Assembly: GCF_014697025.1 (NCBI RefSeq)
Contig: NZ_JACJRC010000020.1
Coordinates: 1 to 64,000, forward strand
Reading direction: 5' to 3'
Length of the DNA: 64,000 nt
Origin: Alkalinema sp. FACHB-956
GTDB lineage: Bacteria; Cyanobacteriota; Cyanobacteriia; Leptolyngbyales; Leptolyngbyaceae
Shown here: one piece after another, positions 45,690 to 55,082 of the stretch
Position numbering within the stretch: the first letter of the stretch is position 1
Layout of the letters: every line of letters starts with the position of its first letter
Notes under the pieces: model-generated
What the model was told of the DNA's origin: nothing
Database searches by the model: none
The model's input: only the letters and a program-made list of their open reading frames with translations
Translations under genes and position numbers: made by a program

Positions 45690-45822
45690 GAAAACCTACG
45701 ATCGACGGTAAACCCATTTCAATTCACCACCTTAGGGAATTGCCTTGAGTGATGTTATTCCCTTCGCCTATAACATCGCTCATCCCCTCACTATAGTCAC
45801 AGAAAGGAGAACATTAAGTCCA

Positions 45823-47220
45823 ATGCAGCTTACGTCCCAAGATGTCACCTTCGACGCCAACCTACTCCAGAAGTACGATCGACCCCTACCCCGCTACACC
45901 AGCTATCCACCCGCGACGCAATTGGATACGGACTTTAATGCCATTGACTTAGTAACTTCGATCGCCGTTGGTAATCACAAACAATCCCCTTTATCGATTT
46001 ACTGTCACATTCCCTTTTGTGAAACCCCTTGTTACTTCTGCGGTTGCAACACCATCATCACCCAGCGCAAAGCCGTTGCTGAACCCTATTTGGATTACTT
46101 AATTCGCGACATCGCCCAAACGGGAGCACTGGTCAAAGGCGAACAACGGGTCCAGCAATTGCACTGGGGCGGTGGCACGCCGAACTATTTGTCCCTCGAT
46201 CAAGTTGAACGGCTGTGGAATGCGCTGCATGAGCATTTTTCCTTTGATCCGGCAGCGGAAGTTTCCATTGAAGTCAATCCCCGTTACCTCGATCGGGATT
46301 ATATCCATGGCTTAAAAGCGCTGGGCTTTAACCGTATCAGCTTTGGCATTCAGGATTTCAATCCTCAGGTGCAGGAAGCCATTAACCGGGTGCAGCCGGA
46401 AGAAATGCTGTTCCAGGTCATGGACTGGATGCGGGAAGCGCAGTTTGAGAGTGTCAATATTGATTTAATTTACGGCTTGCCCTTCCAAACCCTGGCGACA
46501 TTCCGGGAAACGATCGCCAAAACCATTCAACTCAACCCCGATCGCATTGCAGTGTTCAACTTTGCCTATGTGCCTTGGTTGAAGCCCATTCAAAAGCGGA
46601 TGCCCTTGGACGCCATGCCCGTGGCAGCGGAAAAATTGGAAATCCTGCGCATGACGATCGATGAGCTCACCCACCAGGGCTATGTCTTCCTAGGCATGGA
46701 TCACTTTGCCAAACCCAACGATGAATTGGCGATCGCCCAGCGCAATGGCCAACTCCATCGCAATTTCCAAGGCTACACCACCAAACCGGAATCCGATCTG
46801 TTGGGCTTTGGGGTCACCTCAATCAGCATGTTGCATGATGTCTATGCCCAAAACCACAAGCGACTGAAAGATTACTACAAAGCGATCGATGCCAAGGAAC
46901 TGCCGATCGAACGGGGCGTCACCCTCGATCGGGATGATGTCCTGCGGCGGGCGATCATCATGGAATTGATGTGTCAGTTCCGCTTAGACAAGGTGGCTGT
47001 AGAGGAAAAATACGGCCTGCATTTTGACCACGACTTTGATGAATACTTTGCCCAGGAAAGCGCAGAACTGGATGCCCTCGCCGCCGATGGCCTGTTGGTG
47101 CGATCGGCCAACCACTTGGAAATCACCCCAGCGGGACGGCTGTTGATTCGCAATGTCGCATCGGTGTTTGATGCCTACCTGCGTCGTCAGAATAAGGCGG
47201 CTTTCTCACGATCAATCTAG
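45823..47220 (+). CDS. hemN: Oxygen-independent coproporphyrinogen III oxidase HemN
   Basis: A radical SAM enzyme that decarboxylates coproporphyrinogen III without oxygen in heme and chlorophyll synthesis. The 465-residue product has the CHIPFCETPCYFCGC cluster motif (61-75), the HWGGGTPNYL loop and the SIEVNPRYL segment of true HemN, and ends in the HemN C-terminal domain. The frame is open to 45745, but ATG 45823 with AAGGAG upstream matches family starts. Co-directional with heme oxygenase; both support tetrapyrrole synthesis at low oxygen. Confidence 0.96.
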   Translation: MQLTSQDVTFDANLLQKYDRPLPRYTSYPPATQLDTDFNAIDLVTSIAVGNHKQSPLSIYCHIPFCETPCYFCGCNTIITQRKAVAEPYLDYLIRDIAQTGALVKGEQRVQQLHWGGGTPNYLSLDQVERLWNALHEHFSFDPAAEVSIEVNPRYLDRDYIHGLKALGFNRISFGIQDFNPQVQEAINRVQPEEMLFQVMDWMREAQFESVNIDLIYGLPFQTLATFRETIAKTIQLNPDRIAVFNFAYVPWLKPIQKRMPLDAMPVAAEKLEILRMTIDELTHQGYVFLGMDHFAKPNDELAIAQRNGQLHRNFQGYTTKPESDLLGFGVTSISMLHDVYAQNHKRLKDYYKAIDAKELPIERGVTLDRDDVLRRAIIMELMCQFRLDKVAVEEKYGLHFDHDFDEYFAQESAELDALAADGLLVRSANHLEITPAGRLLIRNVASVFDAYLRRQNKAAFSRSI

Positions 47221-47589
47221 CAAACGCGATCTAGCAGTCGCGATCGCGCAGACTCGTAGCAGCCCCCTAACGCCCCTGCAAATTAACCATCAGCCATCTT
47301 GACTTCTAATGTGTTATATCGTTAAATAGTTATATATTCAGTCTGAAGCGACTGCGGTCTTCAATTCATTCCCTTCCTTCATGACCGATCCTCTCCAAAA
47401 AGCTGAGTTTGTGATTGCGATTTCGATAAACACGATCGTCCAGATTGCAGCCATCGAATCCCTTCACAGATCCACGAATTGAAGCCGTAGGCTGGCAGTA
47501 CAAGAGCCTCCATCACTGCGGACCCCAGCCATTGCACTCTTTGCAATTTCGACTTTCAGGCTGAATTCACTTCAACGAGCACAGAAATC
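47221..47589. promoter_or_regulatory. psbA upstream region with direct repeat
   Basis: About 370 bp between hemN and psbA. GTTATAT occurs at 47313-47319 and 47329-47335, a 16-bp period in an AT-rich patch about 255-280 bp before the psbA start. This might bind a regulator, but no known consensus was matched. Confidence 0.35.
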
Positions 47590-48678
47590 ATGACAACCAC
47601 TTTCAATGATTTCCAGAAGAGAAGTTTCTGGGATCGGTTTTGTAACTGGGTGACCAGTACCGAAAATCGACTGTACGTTGGCTGGTTTGGGGTTCTGCTC
47701 ATTCCAACCGCCCTTGTTGCAACCATTGTTTTTATTCTGGCCTTTATTGCAGCCCCTCCCGTGGATATCGACGGGATTCGGGAGCCCGTCACGGGGTCTC
47801 TCCTGGGGGGAAATAACCTCATCACTGCCGCCGTTGTTCCGTCTTCCAATGCGATCGGGTTGCACTTATATCCCATTTGGGATGCGGCCAGCTTGGATGA
47901 ATGGCTGTACAACGGTGGCCCCTACCAAGTGATTGTGTTTCACTTCCTGATTGCCATCTATGCTTACATGGGTCGGCAGTGGGAATTGAGTTACCGCTTG
48001 GGAATGCGGCCTTGGATTCCAGTGGCTTACTCTGCCCCCTTGGCCGCAGCAACCTCGGTCTTGTTGATTTATCCGATCGGTCAAGGCAGTTTTTCCGACG
48101 GGTTAATGCTAGGCATTTCCGGGACGTTTAACTTCATGATCGTATTTACAGCGGAGCATAATATTTTGATGCATCCGTTCCATATGTTGGGTGTGATTGG
48201 AGTGTTTGGGGGAGCGTTGTTCTCTGCAATGCACGGTTCGTTGGTAACGTCTTCCCTAGTTCGTGAGACGAGCGAAGTGGAATCTCTCAACTACGGCTAC
48301 AAATTTGGTCAGGAAGAGGAAACCTACAATATCGTGGCCGCCCATGGCTACTTCGGTCGCTTGATTTTCCAATACGCTTCGTTTAACAACAGTCGATCGC
48401 TGCACTTTTTGCTAGCGGCTTGGCCCGTGGTGGGGATTTGGTTCGCATCCCTCGGGATCAGCACCATGTCCTTTAACCTCAATGGGTTTAATTTCAACGC
48501 TTCGATTCTGGATAGTCAGGGTCAAGTCGTGGATACCTGGGCTGATTTGTTAAACCGTGCCAACTTGGGAATTGAAGTGATGCACGAACGCAATGCCCAC
48601 AACTTCCCCTTGGATTTAGCGGCGACGGGATCTGGAGAACCGATCGCGCTGTCTGCTCCAACGATTAGTGTTTCCTAG
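47590..48678 (+). CDS. psbA: Photosystem II D1 protein, low-oxygen D1' variant
   Basis: The reaction-centre D1 subunit, 362 residues with five membrane helices. Cofactor residues are intact: Tyr161, Asp170, His190, His198, His215, Ser264, His272, His332, Glu333, His337, Asp342 and the processing site after Ala344. It carries the three substitutions used to define microaerobic D1' (Ala80, Leu158, Ala286 instead of Gly, Phe, Thr) and also Pro144 and Met173, which I recall from PsbA2 of Thermosynechococcus. Gln130 is of the low-light type. It sits downstream of ho-hemN, consistent with induction at low oxygen. As a variant it is expected to be one of several psbA copies in the genome. Confidence 0.95.
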   Translation: MTTTFNDFQKRSFWDRFCNWVTSTENRLYVGWFGVLLIPTALVATIVFILAFIAAPPVDIDGIREPVTGSLLGGNNLITAAVVPSSNAIGLHLYPIWDAASLDEWLYNGGPYQVIVFHFLIAIYAYMGRQWELSYRLGMRPWIPVAYSAPLAAATSVLLIYPIGQGSFSDGLMLGISGTFNFMIVFTAEHNILMHPFHMLGVIGVFGGALFSAMHGSLVTSSLVRETSEVESLNYGYKFGQEEETYNIVAAHGYFGRLIFQYASFNNSRSLHFLLAAWPVVGIWFASLGISTMSFNLNGFNFNASILDSQGQVVDTWADLLNRANLGIEVMHERNAHNFPLDLAATGSGEPIALSAPTISVS

Positions 48679-48745
48679 ATGATTGCTTCTGACGTTGAGT
48701 TTCCTTAGGTTATCGGTTTGGCGAGATAACTACCTAATGACTCCC

Positions 48746-48773
48746 GCGAGTTGGTATTTCGGTATCAACTCGC
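48746..48773 (+). other. Hairpin between psbA and the desaturase gene
   Basis: GCGAGTTGGTA and TATCAACTCGC pair over 11 positions (one G-T) around the loop TTTCGG. It lies 67 bp after psbA and 51 bp before the desaturase start. No T-run follows, so partial termination or mRNA stabilisation is more likely than full termination. Confidence 0.5.
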
Positions 48774-48824
48774 ATTCCTGCGGTGGTTGTTGTTCATTAA
48801 TTTTCAAGGTGTGGAGGAGTTGTT

Positions 48825-49673
48825 ATGACCGCAGAATTAATGCCGGAAAAACCGGAAAAACCCCTAAAGCTCGATCGACGGGCGGTGGTTTTCTTTGCGG
48901 CGGTTCATGGGGTGGCTTTGCTGGCCCCTTGGTTTTTCACTTGGCAGGCGTTGGGACTGCTGATCTTCTTACATTGGCTGCTAGGCAGTGTTGGTATTTG
49001 TTTGGGCTATCACCGGCTGCTGAGCCATCGTAGTTTTCAAGTGCCGCAGTGGTTGGAATATCTCATTGGATTTATTGGGGCTTTAGCCCTGCAAGGGGGG
49101 CCGATTTTTTGGGTCAGTGGTCACCGTCTGCACCACGCCTTTACGGAAGATGAGGTGAAGGATCCCTACTCCGCACGGCGCGGGTTTTGGTGGAGTCATA
49201 TGCTGTGGATCTTATACCCCCGTCCAGAATTCTTTGAAAACCGTCAGTACGAACGCTTTGCCCCAGATCTCGCCCGCGATCGCTTCTATTGCTGGCTCGA
49301 TCGCTACTACATTCTTCTGCAAATTCCCTTCGCGATCGGCTTGTATTGGCTAGGGGGTTGGCCGTTTGTCATCTATGGCGTGTTTGTTCGTGCAGTTTGT
49401 CTGTGGCATAGCACTTGGTTTATCAATTCCGTAACCCATTGCTGGGGCTATCGCACCTTCAATACCGCAGACAATTCCCGTAACCTCTGGTGGGCGGCCA
49501 TTCTCACCTATGGCGAAGGCTGGCATAACAACCACCACGCCTATCCCAACGTAGCCAAAGCCGGTTGGCGATGGTGGGAAATTGATCCCACTTGGTGGGT
49601 CATCCAAGTCCTGCGGGGATTGGGACTCGCGCAAAAAGTTGTTATGCCGCCGGTTTACAACCGTTATCGCTAA
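48825..49673 (+). CDS. Acyl-lipid / acyl-CoA-type fatty acid desaturase (delta-9 like)
   Basis: A 282-residue di-iron membrane desaturase. The three histidine boxes are HRLLSH (63-68), HRLHH (100-104) and HNNHH near 240, with the GNVRGNH-like segment replaced by NSVTHCWGYRTF as in the DesC/SCD1 family. Four membrane spans are predicted. It lies 146 bp after the D1' psbA on the same strand. Members of this family introduce the first double bond into membrane lipids; the position of action is inferred. A low-oxygen form with higher oxygen affinity is plausible from context. Confidence 0.9.
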   Translation: MTAELMPEKPEKPLKLDRRAVVFFAAVHGVALLAPWFFTWQALGLLIFLHWLLGSVGICLGYHRLLSHRSFQVPQWLEYLIGFIGALALQGGPIFWVSGHRLHHAFTEDEVKDPYSARRGFWWSHMLWILYPRPEFFENRQYERFAPDLARDRFYCWLDRYYILLQIPFAIGLYWLGGWPFVIYGVFVRAVCLWHSTWFINSVTHCWGYRTFNTADNSRNLWWAAILTYGEGWHNNHHAYPNVAKAGWRWWEIDPTWWVIQVLRGLGLAQKVVMPPVYNRYR

Positions 49674-49693
49674 GGGTGATTGCTAAAAATCCA

Positions 49694-51028
49694 CTAGTGC
49701 GGTTCTTCGGTGGAATCTGCGGCGGGGCGATCGGCAACTTTGTCGCCCACTTGGTCATCCACTTTGTCGCCCACTTGATGCTCTGCTTGCAGCGTCATCA
49801 CCGTGGCCGCGATCGCCCCTAGGGGCAGCCCTGGGGGATAGGTTCCCGACGATTTCACCTGCTTGATCAGCACGGGAGACACCGCAAACCCGAGCCGTTC
49901 TCCCACGGTTCGGGTGATATCACCGCGATCGATCACACCCGCAACCGCCCCCGCAGGCGTCAGAACCGTGATTTGGTTCAGTGATTGCGTTTCCATTTTG
50001 TGAATCGTTTCTGCTAGCGATGTTTTTTCGGTTACTGACGGAATCGTCGTCAGAGGAATGGCAATGTCCCGCAGGGTTTGGTGATCCCATTGGCTCCGTT
50101 CCACCGATTGCAGCATATCGGCACTGACCCAGCCGCGATATCGCCCATCGGATGCCGCAAATAACATGCCTTTGGGATTTTCGTTTAAGACCATTTCCTC
50201 CGCAAATTGCCGCAGGTTCATGTCTGCATCCAGCACCCGAAAATCACGGGTCATGACGGTTTGCGCTTCGATCTTGAGTAACGTTTCCTGCACATCGGTA
50301 AAGCGATCGGCATTCAAGGCATTCCGGCGCATGAACCAGCCAATTAAAATTCCCCAAATGCCGATGACGGAGGGCAATCCTAATTCTGCGGTAATGCCCA
50401 GAACATCGGCAAAGCCCACTAAGCTGATCACCCAGCCCAGCCACAGCCCCGTTTTGGCAGCCCAGTGAGCCCCAGTCAGATAGTCGCCGCTATATTTCCA
50501 CACGATCGCTTTCAGCATTTGGCCGCCATCGAGGGGCAAGCCCGGAATCAGGTTAAACATCACCAAGGTGAGATTCAGCGTGGCGAGACTGGACAGCACG
50601 ATCGACAGCACCACCCACAGCGGGTTTGTGGAGAACGGTAAAAATAATCCCGCCCCGGTGAAAATTAGCCAAAGTCCAAAGCTGACCAACGGCCCCGCGA
50701 TCGCCACTTGCAACATGTCCGTGGGTTTGGCGGGTTCCCGTTCGATCGAGGCGACGCCCCCAAAGAGAAAGAGGCGAATCGAGGTGACATCAATGCCCTT
50801 GGACTTGGCGACGAGGCTATGGCCCAATTCATGGAGCAGGACAGAGCCAAACAGCAACAACGCCATGACAAATCCTGCGCCATAGGCAACCCCTGCATTC
50901 CAACTCGGATGGCTCTGCTGCCAAACGAGGCCATCGCGAAAGGTGATCCACCCGACAATGAGGAACCAAGAGGGATCGATGTAAAGCGGAATTTTAAAGA
51001 GAGAGCCAATGCGCCAACCAGTTTGCAT
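49694..51028 (-). CDS. Site-2 protease family (M50) with CBS domains
   Basis: A 444-residue intramembrane zinc metalloprotease that cuts membrane-anchored substrates such as anti-sigma factors. The active-site HELGH near residue 67 lies in a membrane helix and is matched by the third ligand in NLIPGLPLDGGQML near 165. Two CBS modules (about 255-400) can bind adenosyl nucleotides and may regulate it. The C-terminus carries a short repeat (QVGDKVDDQVGDKVAD). It is convergent with the desaturase gene. The substrate is unknown. Confidence 0.92.
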   Translation of the reverse strand: MQTGWRIGSLFKIPLYIDPSWFLIVGWITFRDGLVWQQSHPSWNAGVAYGAGFVMALLLFGSVLLHELGHSLVAKSKGIDVTSIRLFLFGGVASIEREPAKPTDMLQVAIAGPLVSFGLWLIFTGAGLFLPFSTNPLWVVLSIVLSSLATLNLTLVMFNLIPGLPLDGGQMLKAIVWKYSGDYLTGAHWAAKTGLWLGWVISLVGFADVLGITAELGLPSVIGIWGILIGWFMRRNALNADRFTDVQETLLKIEAQTVMTRDFRVLDADMNLRQFAEEMVLNENPKGMLFAASDGRYRGWVSADMLQSVERSQWDHQTLRDIAIPLTTIPSVTEKTSLAETIHKMETQSLNQITVLTPAGAVAGVIDRGDITRTVGERLGFAVSPVLIKQVKSSGTYPPGLPLGAIAATVMTLQAEHQVGDKVDDQVGDKVADRPAADSTEEPH

Positions 51029-51083
51029 GGGATTTCGGGGGATTTAAGGTGCTGTTTTCTCTAGTGTAAACGGCGGCTTGAGA

Positions 51084-51107
51084 AAACTCAGGCGGAAACT
51101 CAGGCGG
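51084..51107. repeat. Tandem repeat, 2 x 12 bp
   Basis: AAACTCAGGCGG occurs twice in the spacer between the M50 protease and pirin genes. Confidence 0.8.
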
Positions 51108-51227
51108 AAACCCCGCAGGAACCTGTAGGGCTTGCCCCCGAAAATTGTTTGTACACAAACCATTGAGAATGTTAAAATGTTTCCAGAAAGTTCGAGTTAG
51201 TACCTTTCTAAAGCAAGAGGATTGAGT

Positions 51228-51926
51228 ATGTTAACCCTTCGCCGTTCCCACGATCGCGGCCACGCAAACCACGGCTGGCTGGACTCCTACCACACCTTCT
51301 CCTTCGCCAACTACTACGACCCTGCCCACATGCAGTACCGCAGCCTGCGCGTCATCAACGAAGACTACATCGCCGCAGGCATGGGCTTTGGTTCCCACCC
51401 CCACCGGGATATGGAAATTGTGACCTACGTCCTCGAAGGGGCATTGGAACATAAAGACAGCTTGGGCAATGGAGCCATCATGCGACCGGGCGATGTCCAA
51501 CGCATGACCGCAGGGACTGGCATTGTCCACAGCGAATTCAACCCCTCGGCGGAAGAACCGACCCATTTGTTACAAATCTGGATTCTGCCGGAACAAGCCA
51601 ACCTCGAACCCAGCTACGAACAGAAATACTTCCCCCCAGAGGCGCGATCGGGCAAATTGCGGCTGATTGCATCACGGGATGGGCGGGATGGCTCCGTTGT
51701 TGTGCACCAGGATATGAACCTCTATGCGGCTCTTTTGCAGGCTGGGGAGCAGATCCAACACCCTGTTTCCGCCGATCGGCATTTCTGGGTACAGGTGGCG
51801 CGAGGCACGGTGCAAATCAATGGCGAAGTCCTTGAGGCGGGGGATGCTGCCGCGATCGACAACGTAACCACCCTCGGCGCGATCGCCCAGGCCGACGCGG
51901 AATTCCTAGTTTTTGATCTGGCCTAA
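51228..51926 (+). CDS. Pirin family protein
   Basis: A 232-residue bicupin. The iron-ligand histidines appear in [19 protein letters not shown] and the later His and Glu in [10 protein letters not shown], as in human pirin and E. coli YhhW. Family members include quercetin dioxygenases and redox-sensing regulators; activity here is not known. ATG 51228 has AGAGG 9 nt upstream and is preferred to TTG 51222. It stands alone. Confidence 0.93.
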   Translation: MLTLRRSHDRGHANHGWLDSYHTFSFANYYDPAHMQYRSLRVINEDYIAAGMGFGSHPHRDMEIVTYVLEGALEHKDSLGNGAIMRPGDVQRMTAGTGIVHSEFNPSAEEPTHLLQIWILPEQANLEPSYEQKYFPPEARSGKLRLIASRDGRDGSVVVHQDMNLYAALLQAGEQIQHPVSADRHFWVQVARGTVQINGEVLEAGDAAAIDNVTTLGAIAQADAEFLVFDLA

Positions 51927-52180
51927 GTTCGATCTGACCTGAGATCTGACCTAAGTAAGTTTCCCTACGACAGAGATACGACAGAGAACTGTAGGGACAT
52001 CCGAATCTAAAACGACGTAACAAATGTTTACATCTTCGCAATATTTCGTTACATTGTTAATCAAGGGTGGTTGAAGCAAGGCATTCCTGGTTACGCACCT
52101 AACTTGATGTAACGCCCTCTCTCAACCAACCTTTGAATCTCAATCAACCGTTTATCTCAATCAATCCACAGGTAACAATC

Positions 52181-52417
52181 ATGAGAACTGACTTAGAATT
52201 CCGTCGTCCCGAACTCTTTGGCCCCGTTGTCTTCCGTCCCGAATTCAACGCTTTCCAAGAAATCAATGCCGCCCAAGCTTGGTCGCTCTTTTTCACCGGC
52301 AGTCAGGAAGATAAGGCCCTCGGTTTCAATCCCGAAATTGGCCGCTTCTTTACCAATGCGCTGATCGCGATCGGAGTGAGTGGTGTCCTTCTGGCGACCT
52401 TCTTCACGGGGCAATAG
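52181..52417 (+). CDS. Small single-span membrane protein, unknown
   Basis: A 78-residue protein with one membrane segment near the C-terminus (FFTNALIAIGVSGVLLATFF) and a conserved-looking soluble N-terminus (RTDLEFRRPELFGPVVFRPEFNAFQEINAAQAWSLFF, read in parts). The GFNPEIGRF step before the helix vaguely recalls high-light-inducible proteins, but the ExxNGR chlorophyll-binding motif is absent. AGGT precedes ATG 52181; the frame is open to 52133. A strong terminator follows, which suggests its own transcript. Confidence 0.65.
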   Translation: MRTDLEFRRPELFGPVVFRPEFNAFQEINAAQAWSLFFTGSQEDKALGFNPEIGRFFTNALIAIGVSGVLLATFFTGQ

Positions 52418-52518
52418 TTGCCGCAAACGTGCAGCGATAATCGTGCGAAATTTCGCCGAAAGGCTACGACCCAGTGACGATTCACTTAACGCATAACTTG
52501 AGGGCAACCGCTTGCCCT

Positions 52519-52556
52519 GCCTCTTTTCTCAGTTTGAGAGAAGGGGCTTTTGATTT
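52519..52556 (+). terminator. Rho-independent terminator after small membrane protein gene
   Basis: GCCTCTTTTCTC pairs along its whole length with GAGAGAAGGGGC (two G-T pairs) around an AGTTT loop (52519-52547) and is followed by TTTTGATTTG. A second small hairpin GGGCAA/TTGCCC lies just before it (52502-52517). Confidence 0.75.
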
Positions 52557-52653
52557 GTGAGTTTTTGCAACAAAAAAATGCCTTCCGCAGAACCTAGGGA
52601 AAAGAGGGCGTATTGATTCTGACAAATGAGTTTTTTGTGCGTCAAAGCAGCAA

Positions 52654-53946
52654 TTAATCATCTAACCAAGAATCGTCATCATCCCAAGCATCCGGTTTAC
52701 GATCGGGTCTAGGTTGCGGTTTTGCAGTAAAGGCTTGGGATTGGGGTCTGGGTTGGGCGGTAAACGTTGACTCCGTATTCGATCGAGATTGGGCAGTAAA
52801 CTGCTGATCCGATCGTCCTTGGGTAGGTGCAGCAGTTTCTCGCCGTTGCGGATTCGATTGCTGATCCGATGGCTTAGACGGTTGTCGCTGGGGTGGTTGA
52901 TAGGATTGCGGTTCAGATTGCGGGTTAAATTGTTGACGGGAGGGTTGCTGTGGTTGCTGGCGTGAGGGTTGCCGTTGGGGAATCGGTTGTCGTTGCTGTT
53001 GTTCTTCCTCAACCCACGCATCAAAATCAAATTCGATCTCGTCTTCAAAATCGTCTCGCCGATCGTCATATTGATCAGGATATCGACCTTCAGAGCGATC
53101 GTCTCGATCTCCATACCGAGAACCTGCTTCGTACCGTTCATTGCCCTCAGAGCGAGTACCCCGCGTCCCCGATCGCCAGCGATCGATCTGCGGTTCCAAC
53201 TCATCCAGCAGCGGCGGCACTTCTTCTAAGAGATCCTGAGCCTTTTCCCGCACTTGTTCCGTCACTTCCCGCAGATCCTTGGCCCGTTCCTTGACCTGAT
53301 CTGTCACCTGGTCTTTGACTTGGGAAGTCACCGTTTTCGCCTTTTGGAATAATGACTGTAACCCTTCCTTCGCCTGGGATTTCTCTTCCGTTAATAACTC
53401 ATTGGCCCGCTTCAGTTTTTCCTCAAGCTTCTGCTCTAAGCCCGGTTTGTAAAGATCTAGACCATCCGCGATCGCCTCGGATACCATGACGCGCGTACTG
53501 CCGAGACTGAGGATTTGGCTGGGATACAACGCATAAATTTTGCCCGTCAGACCCTGGAGGCCACTTCCCGCCATCAAGTATTGGCGAATATTCCCCGTTT
53601 TCAGGTCAAACATGTAATCTACAATTTTGCCGATTTTATTGCCTTCATCCGTCCAAACTTCGCAATTAATCAGCGATTCCAGTTGGCGGACCCGATCGCG
53701 ATCGGTTTCCACGGGCGCGGAATTCACCAACACCCCATTGGTGCCAAACCGATCCAGTTGATCCAGATTGAAGGCGGTTTTGCGGCGATCCATAAACCCC
53801 GACTTACAGATAAATCCCAATACCCGATGGAGTTTCGGGTAGCTCCACAGCACCTCCACCCGCCCCAGTTCTTCCATGCTGGCGCGATCGAGAACTAACT
53901 GATCCAACAATTCGCTCTGCTTAATGTAATCGGGCTGTGCAGTCAT
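52654..53946 (-). CDS. PRC-barrel domain protein with long Gln-rich tail
   Basis: A 430-residue protein. The N-terminal half has two PRC-barrel modules (about 1-80 and 85-165; VEVLWSYPKLHRVLGFICKSG and LINCEVWTDEGNKIGKIVDY). A charged amphipathic helical stretch follows (about 170-245, VKDQVTDQVKERAKDLREVTEQVREKAQ in parts, LEA/apolipoprotein-like). The C-terminal 180 residues are disordered, rich in Gln, Pro, Arg and Ser. Similar cyanobacterial proteins are annotated only as PRC-barrel. Function unknown; a role in photosynthetic membranes or RNA handling has been seen for other PRC proteins. Confidence 0.85.
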   Translation of the reverse strand: MTAQPDYIKQSELLDQLVLDRASMEELGRVEVLWSYPKLHRVLGFICKSGFMDRRKTAFNLDQLDRFGTNGVLVNSAPVETDRDRVRQLESLINCEVWTDEGNKIGKIVDYMFDLKTGNIRQYLMAGSGLQGLTGKIYALYPSQILSLGSTRVMVSEAIADGLDLYKPGLEQKLEEKLKRANELLTEEKSQAKEGLQSLFQKAKTVTSQVKDQVTDQVKERAKDLREVTEQVREKAQDLLEEVPPLLDELEPQIDRWRSGTRGTRSEGNERYEAGSRYGDRDDRSEGRYPDQYDDRRDDFEDEIEFDFDAWVEEEQQQRQPIPQRQPSRQQPQQPSRQQFNPQSEPQSYQPPQRQPSKPSDQQSNPQRRETAAPTQGRSDQQFTAQSRSNTESTFTAQPRPQSQAFTAKPQPRPDRKPDAWDDDDSWLDD

Positions 53947-54130
53947 AGGACGATCGGAGGGTATGCCAATCAGAAGGGGCTAATCGTAACCAGGCTAGCC
54001 TCTCCGGTGGTCGAAGAGACTGCATTCATTGTAGAGACTTTAGGATCCTTTCGGACAGATCGGGATTCCGACTCTCCCGTCAGACTCTCCTGTCCGACTC
54101 TACCGATCGTGCATTTCTGGCCGATCGGGC

Positions 54131-55021
54131 CTACCGCATCCCAGACCGTCGATCGCGTAGAAGTTGCATCCCTCGAAAAATTAAAGCGCGATCGTAATGC
54201 AGGCGATCGTGCCAGTGGGGGTTACGTTGCTGCAACAGGTTGGCTAGAACCGCTCCATCGCCCCCAGTTAAGCAAATTGCGCAATGACTCTGGGTAGCAC
54301 AATTACCCTGGGTAGAATGCTGGCGATCCCAGTCCTGAATAGCCGATTCCAAACCCGCCAGCACGGTGTAGAGAATGCCACTCTGGATCGCGTCGGGGGT
54401 ATTGTGCGCCCAGCGGGTTGGTAACGCAGCCTGCACCGCATCCAATTTCGGCAATGCTGCCGTGGACTGTCCTAGCGATCGAAATTGCAATTGCAGTCCG
54501 GGTAGAATCGCGCCCCCTGCAAAGGTTCGATCGACCGTTGCCCCGGTCAAGGTTAACGCAGTTCCGCCATCAATGACTAACACTGGGGAGCCATAAATCT
54601 CCATTGCGGCCCACAACGCTACAATTCGATCGATGCCCAAGGTTGAATAGAGTCCTGGGATGGGAATTTGAGAACGTTCGATCGAGTAGATTGGATAGCA
54701 TTTCTGCCAATCATCTGTTTGCTGCGGAACAACAGAAGTCAACCATAGTTCTAGATTATTTTGATCAGCAGAATCGGAAATACTCGATTGAATCGAGGGT
54801 GATACATCTAAATCAATCTGGCCAGCCCATTCCTGGAAATTAAATCCATGGCTAACCAAATGCTGAATCTCTTGCAAATTCAAGTGCGACGTATCCCAAA
54901 CCTGTTGTAATTCCCCCGCCTGGAACCAAGCCCAATGCAACCGAGAATTTCCGATCGCCAACGCCAACCAAGCACGACGATCGGGATTCTCGATCGCAAG
55001 TTGTTCAAATACCTGTGACAC
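54131..55021 (-). CDS. coaX: Type III pantothenate kinase CoaX
   Basis: Phosphorylates pantothenate in the first step of coenzyme A synthesis. The 296-residue product has ALAIGNSRLHWAWF (phosphate-1 motif; the family has D/A-x-GN[TS]), GIDRIVALWAAM, VIDGGTALTLTGA and GGAILPGLQLQFRSL, all family signatures. It opens at GTG 55021 with no clear ribosome site, so a slightly shorter start is possible. The segment at about 75-100 is poorly conserved. Confidence 0.93.
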   Translation of the reverse strand: MSQVFEQLAIENPDRRAWLALAIGNSRLHWAWFQAGELQQVWDTSHLNLQEIQHLVSHGFNFQEWAGQIDLDVSPSIQSSISDSADQNNLELWLTSVVPQQTDDWQKCYPIYSIERSQIPIPGLYSTLGIDRIVALWAAMEIYGSPVLVIDGGTALTLTGATVDRTFAGGAILPGLQLQFRSLGQSTAALPKLDAVQAALPTRWAHNTPDAIQSGILYTVLAGLESAIQDWDRQHSTQGNCATQSHCAICLTGGDGAVLANLLQQRNPHWHDRLHYDRALIFRGMQLLRDRRSGMR

Positions 55022-55082
55022 AAAAATTATTAGAGAGTCAAAGTCGGAGAATCGAAATTTACGCGATCGTGCCCCAGATTCG

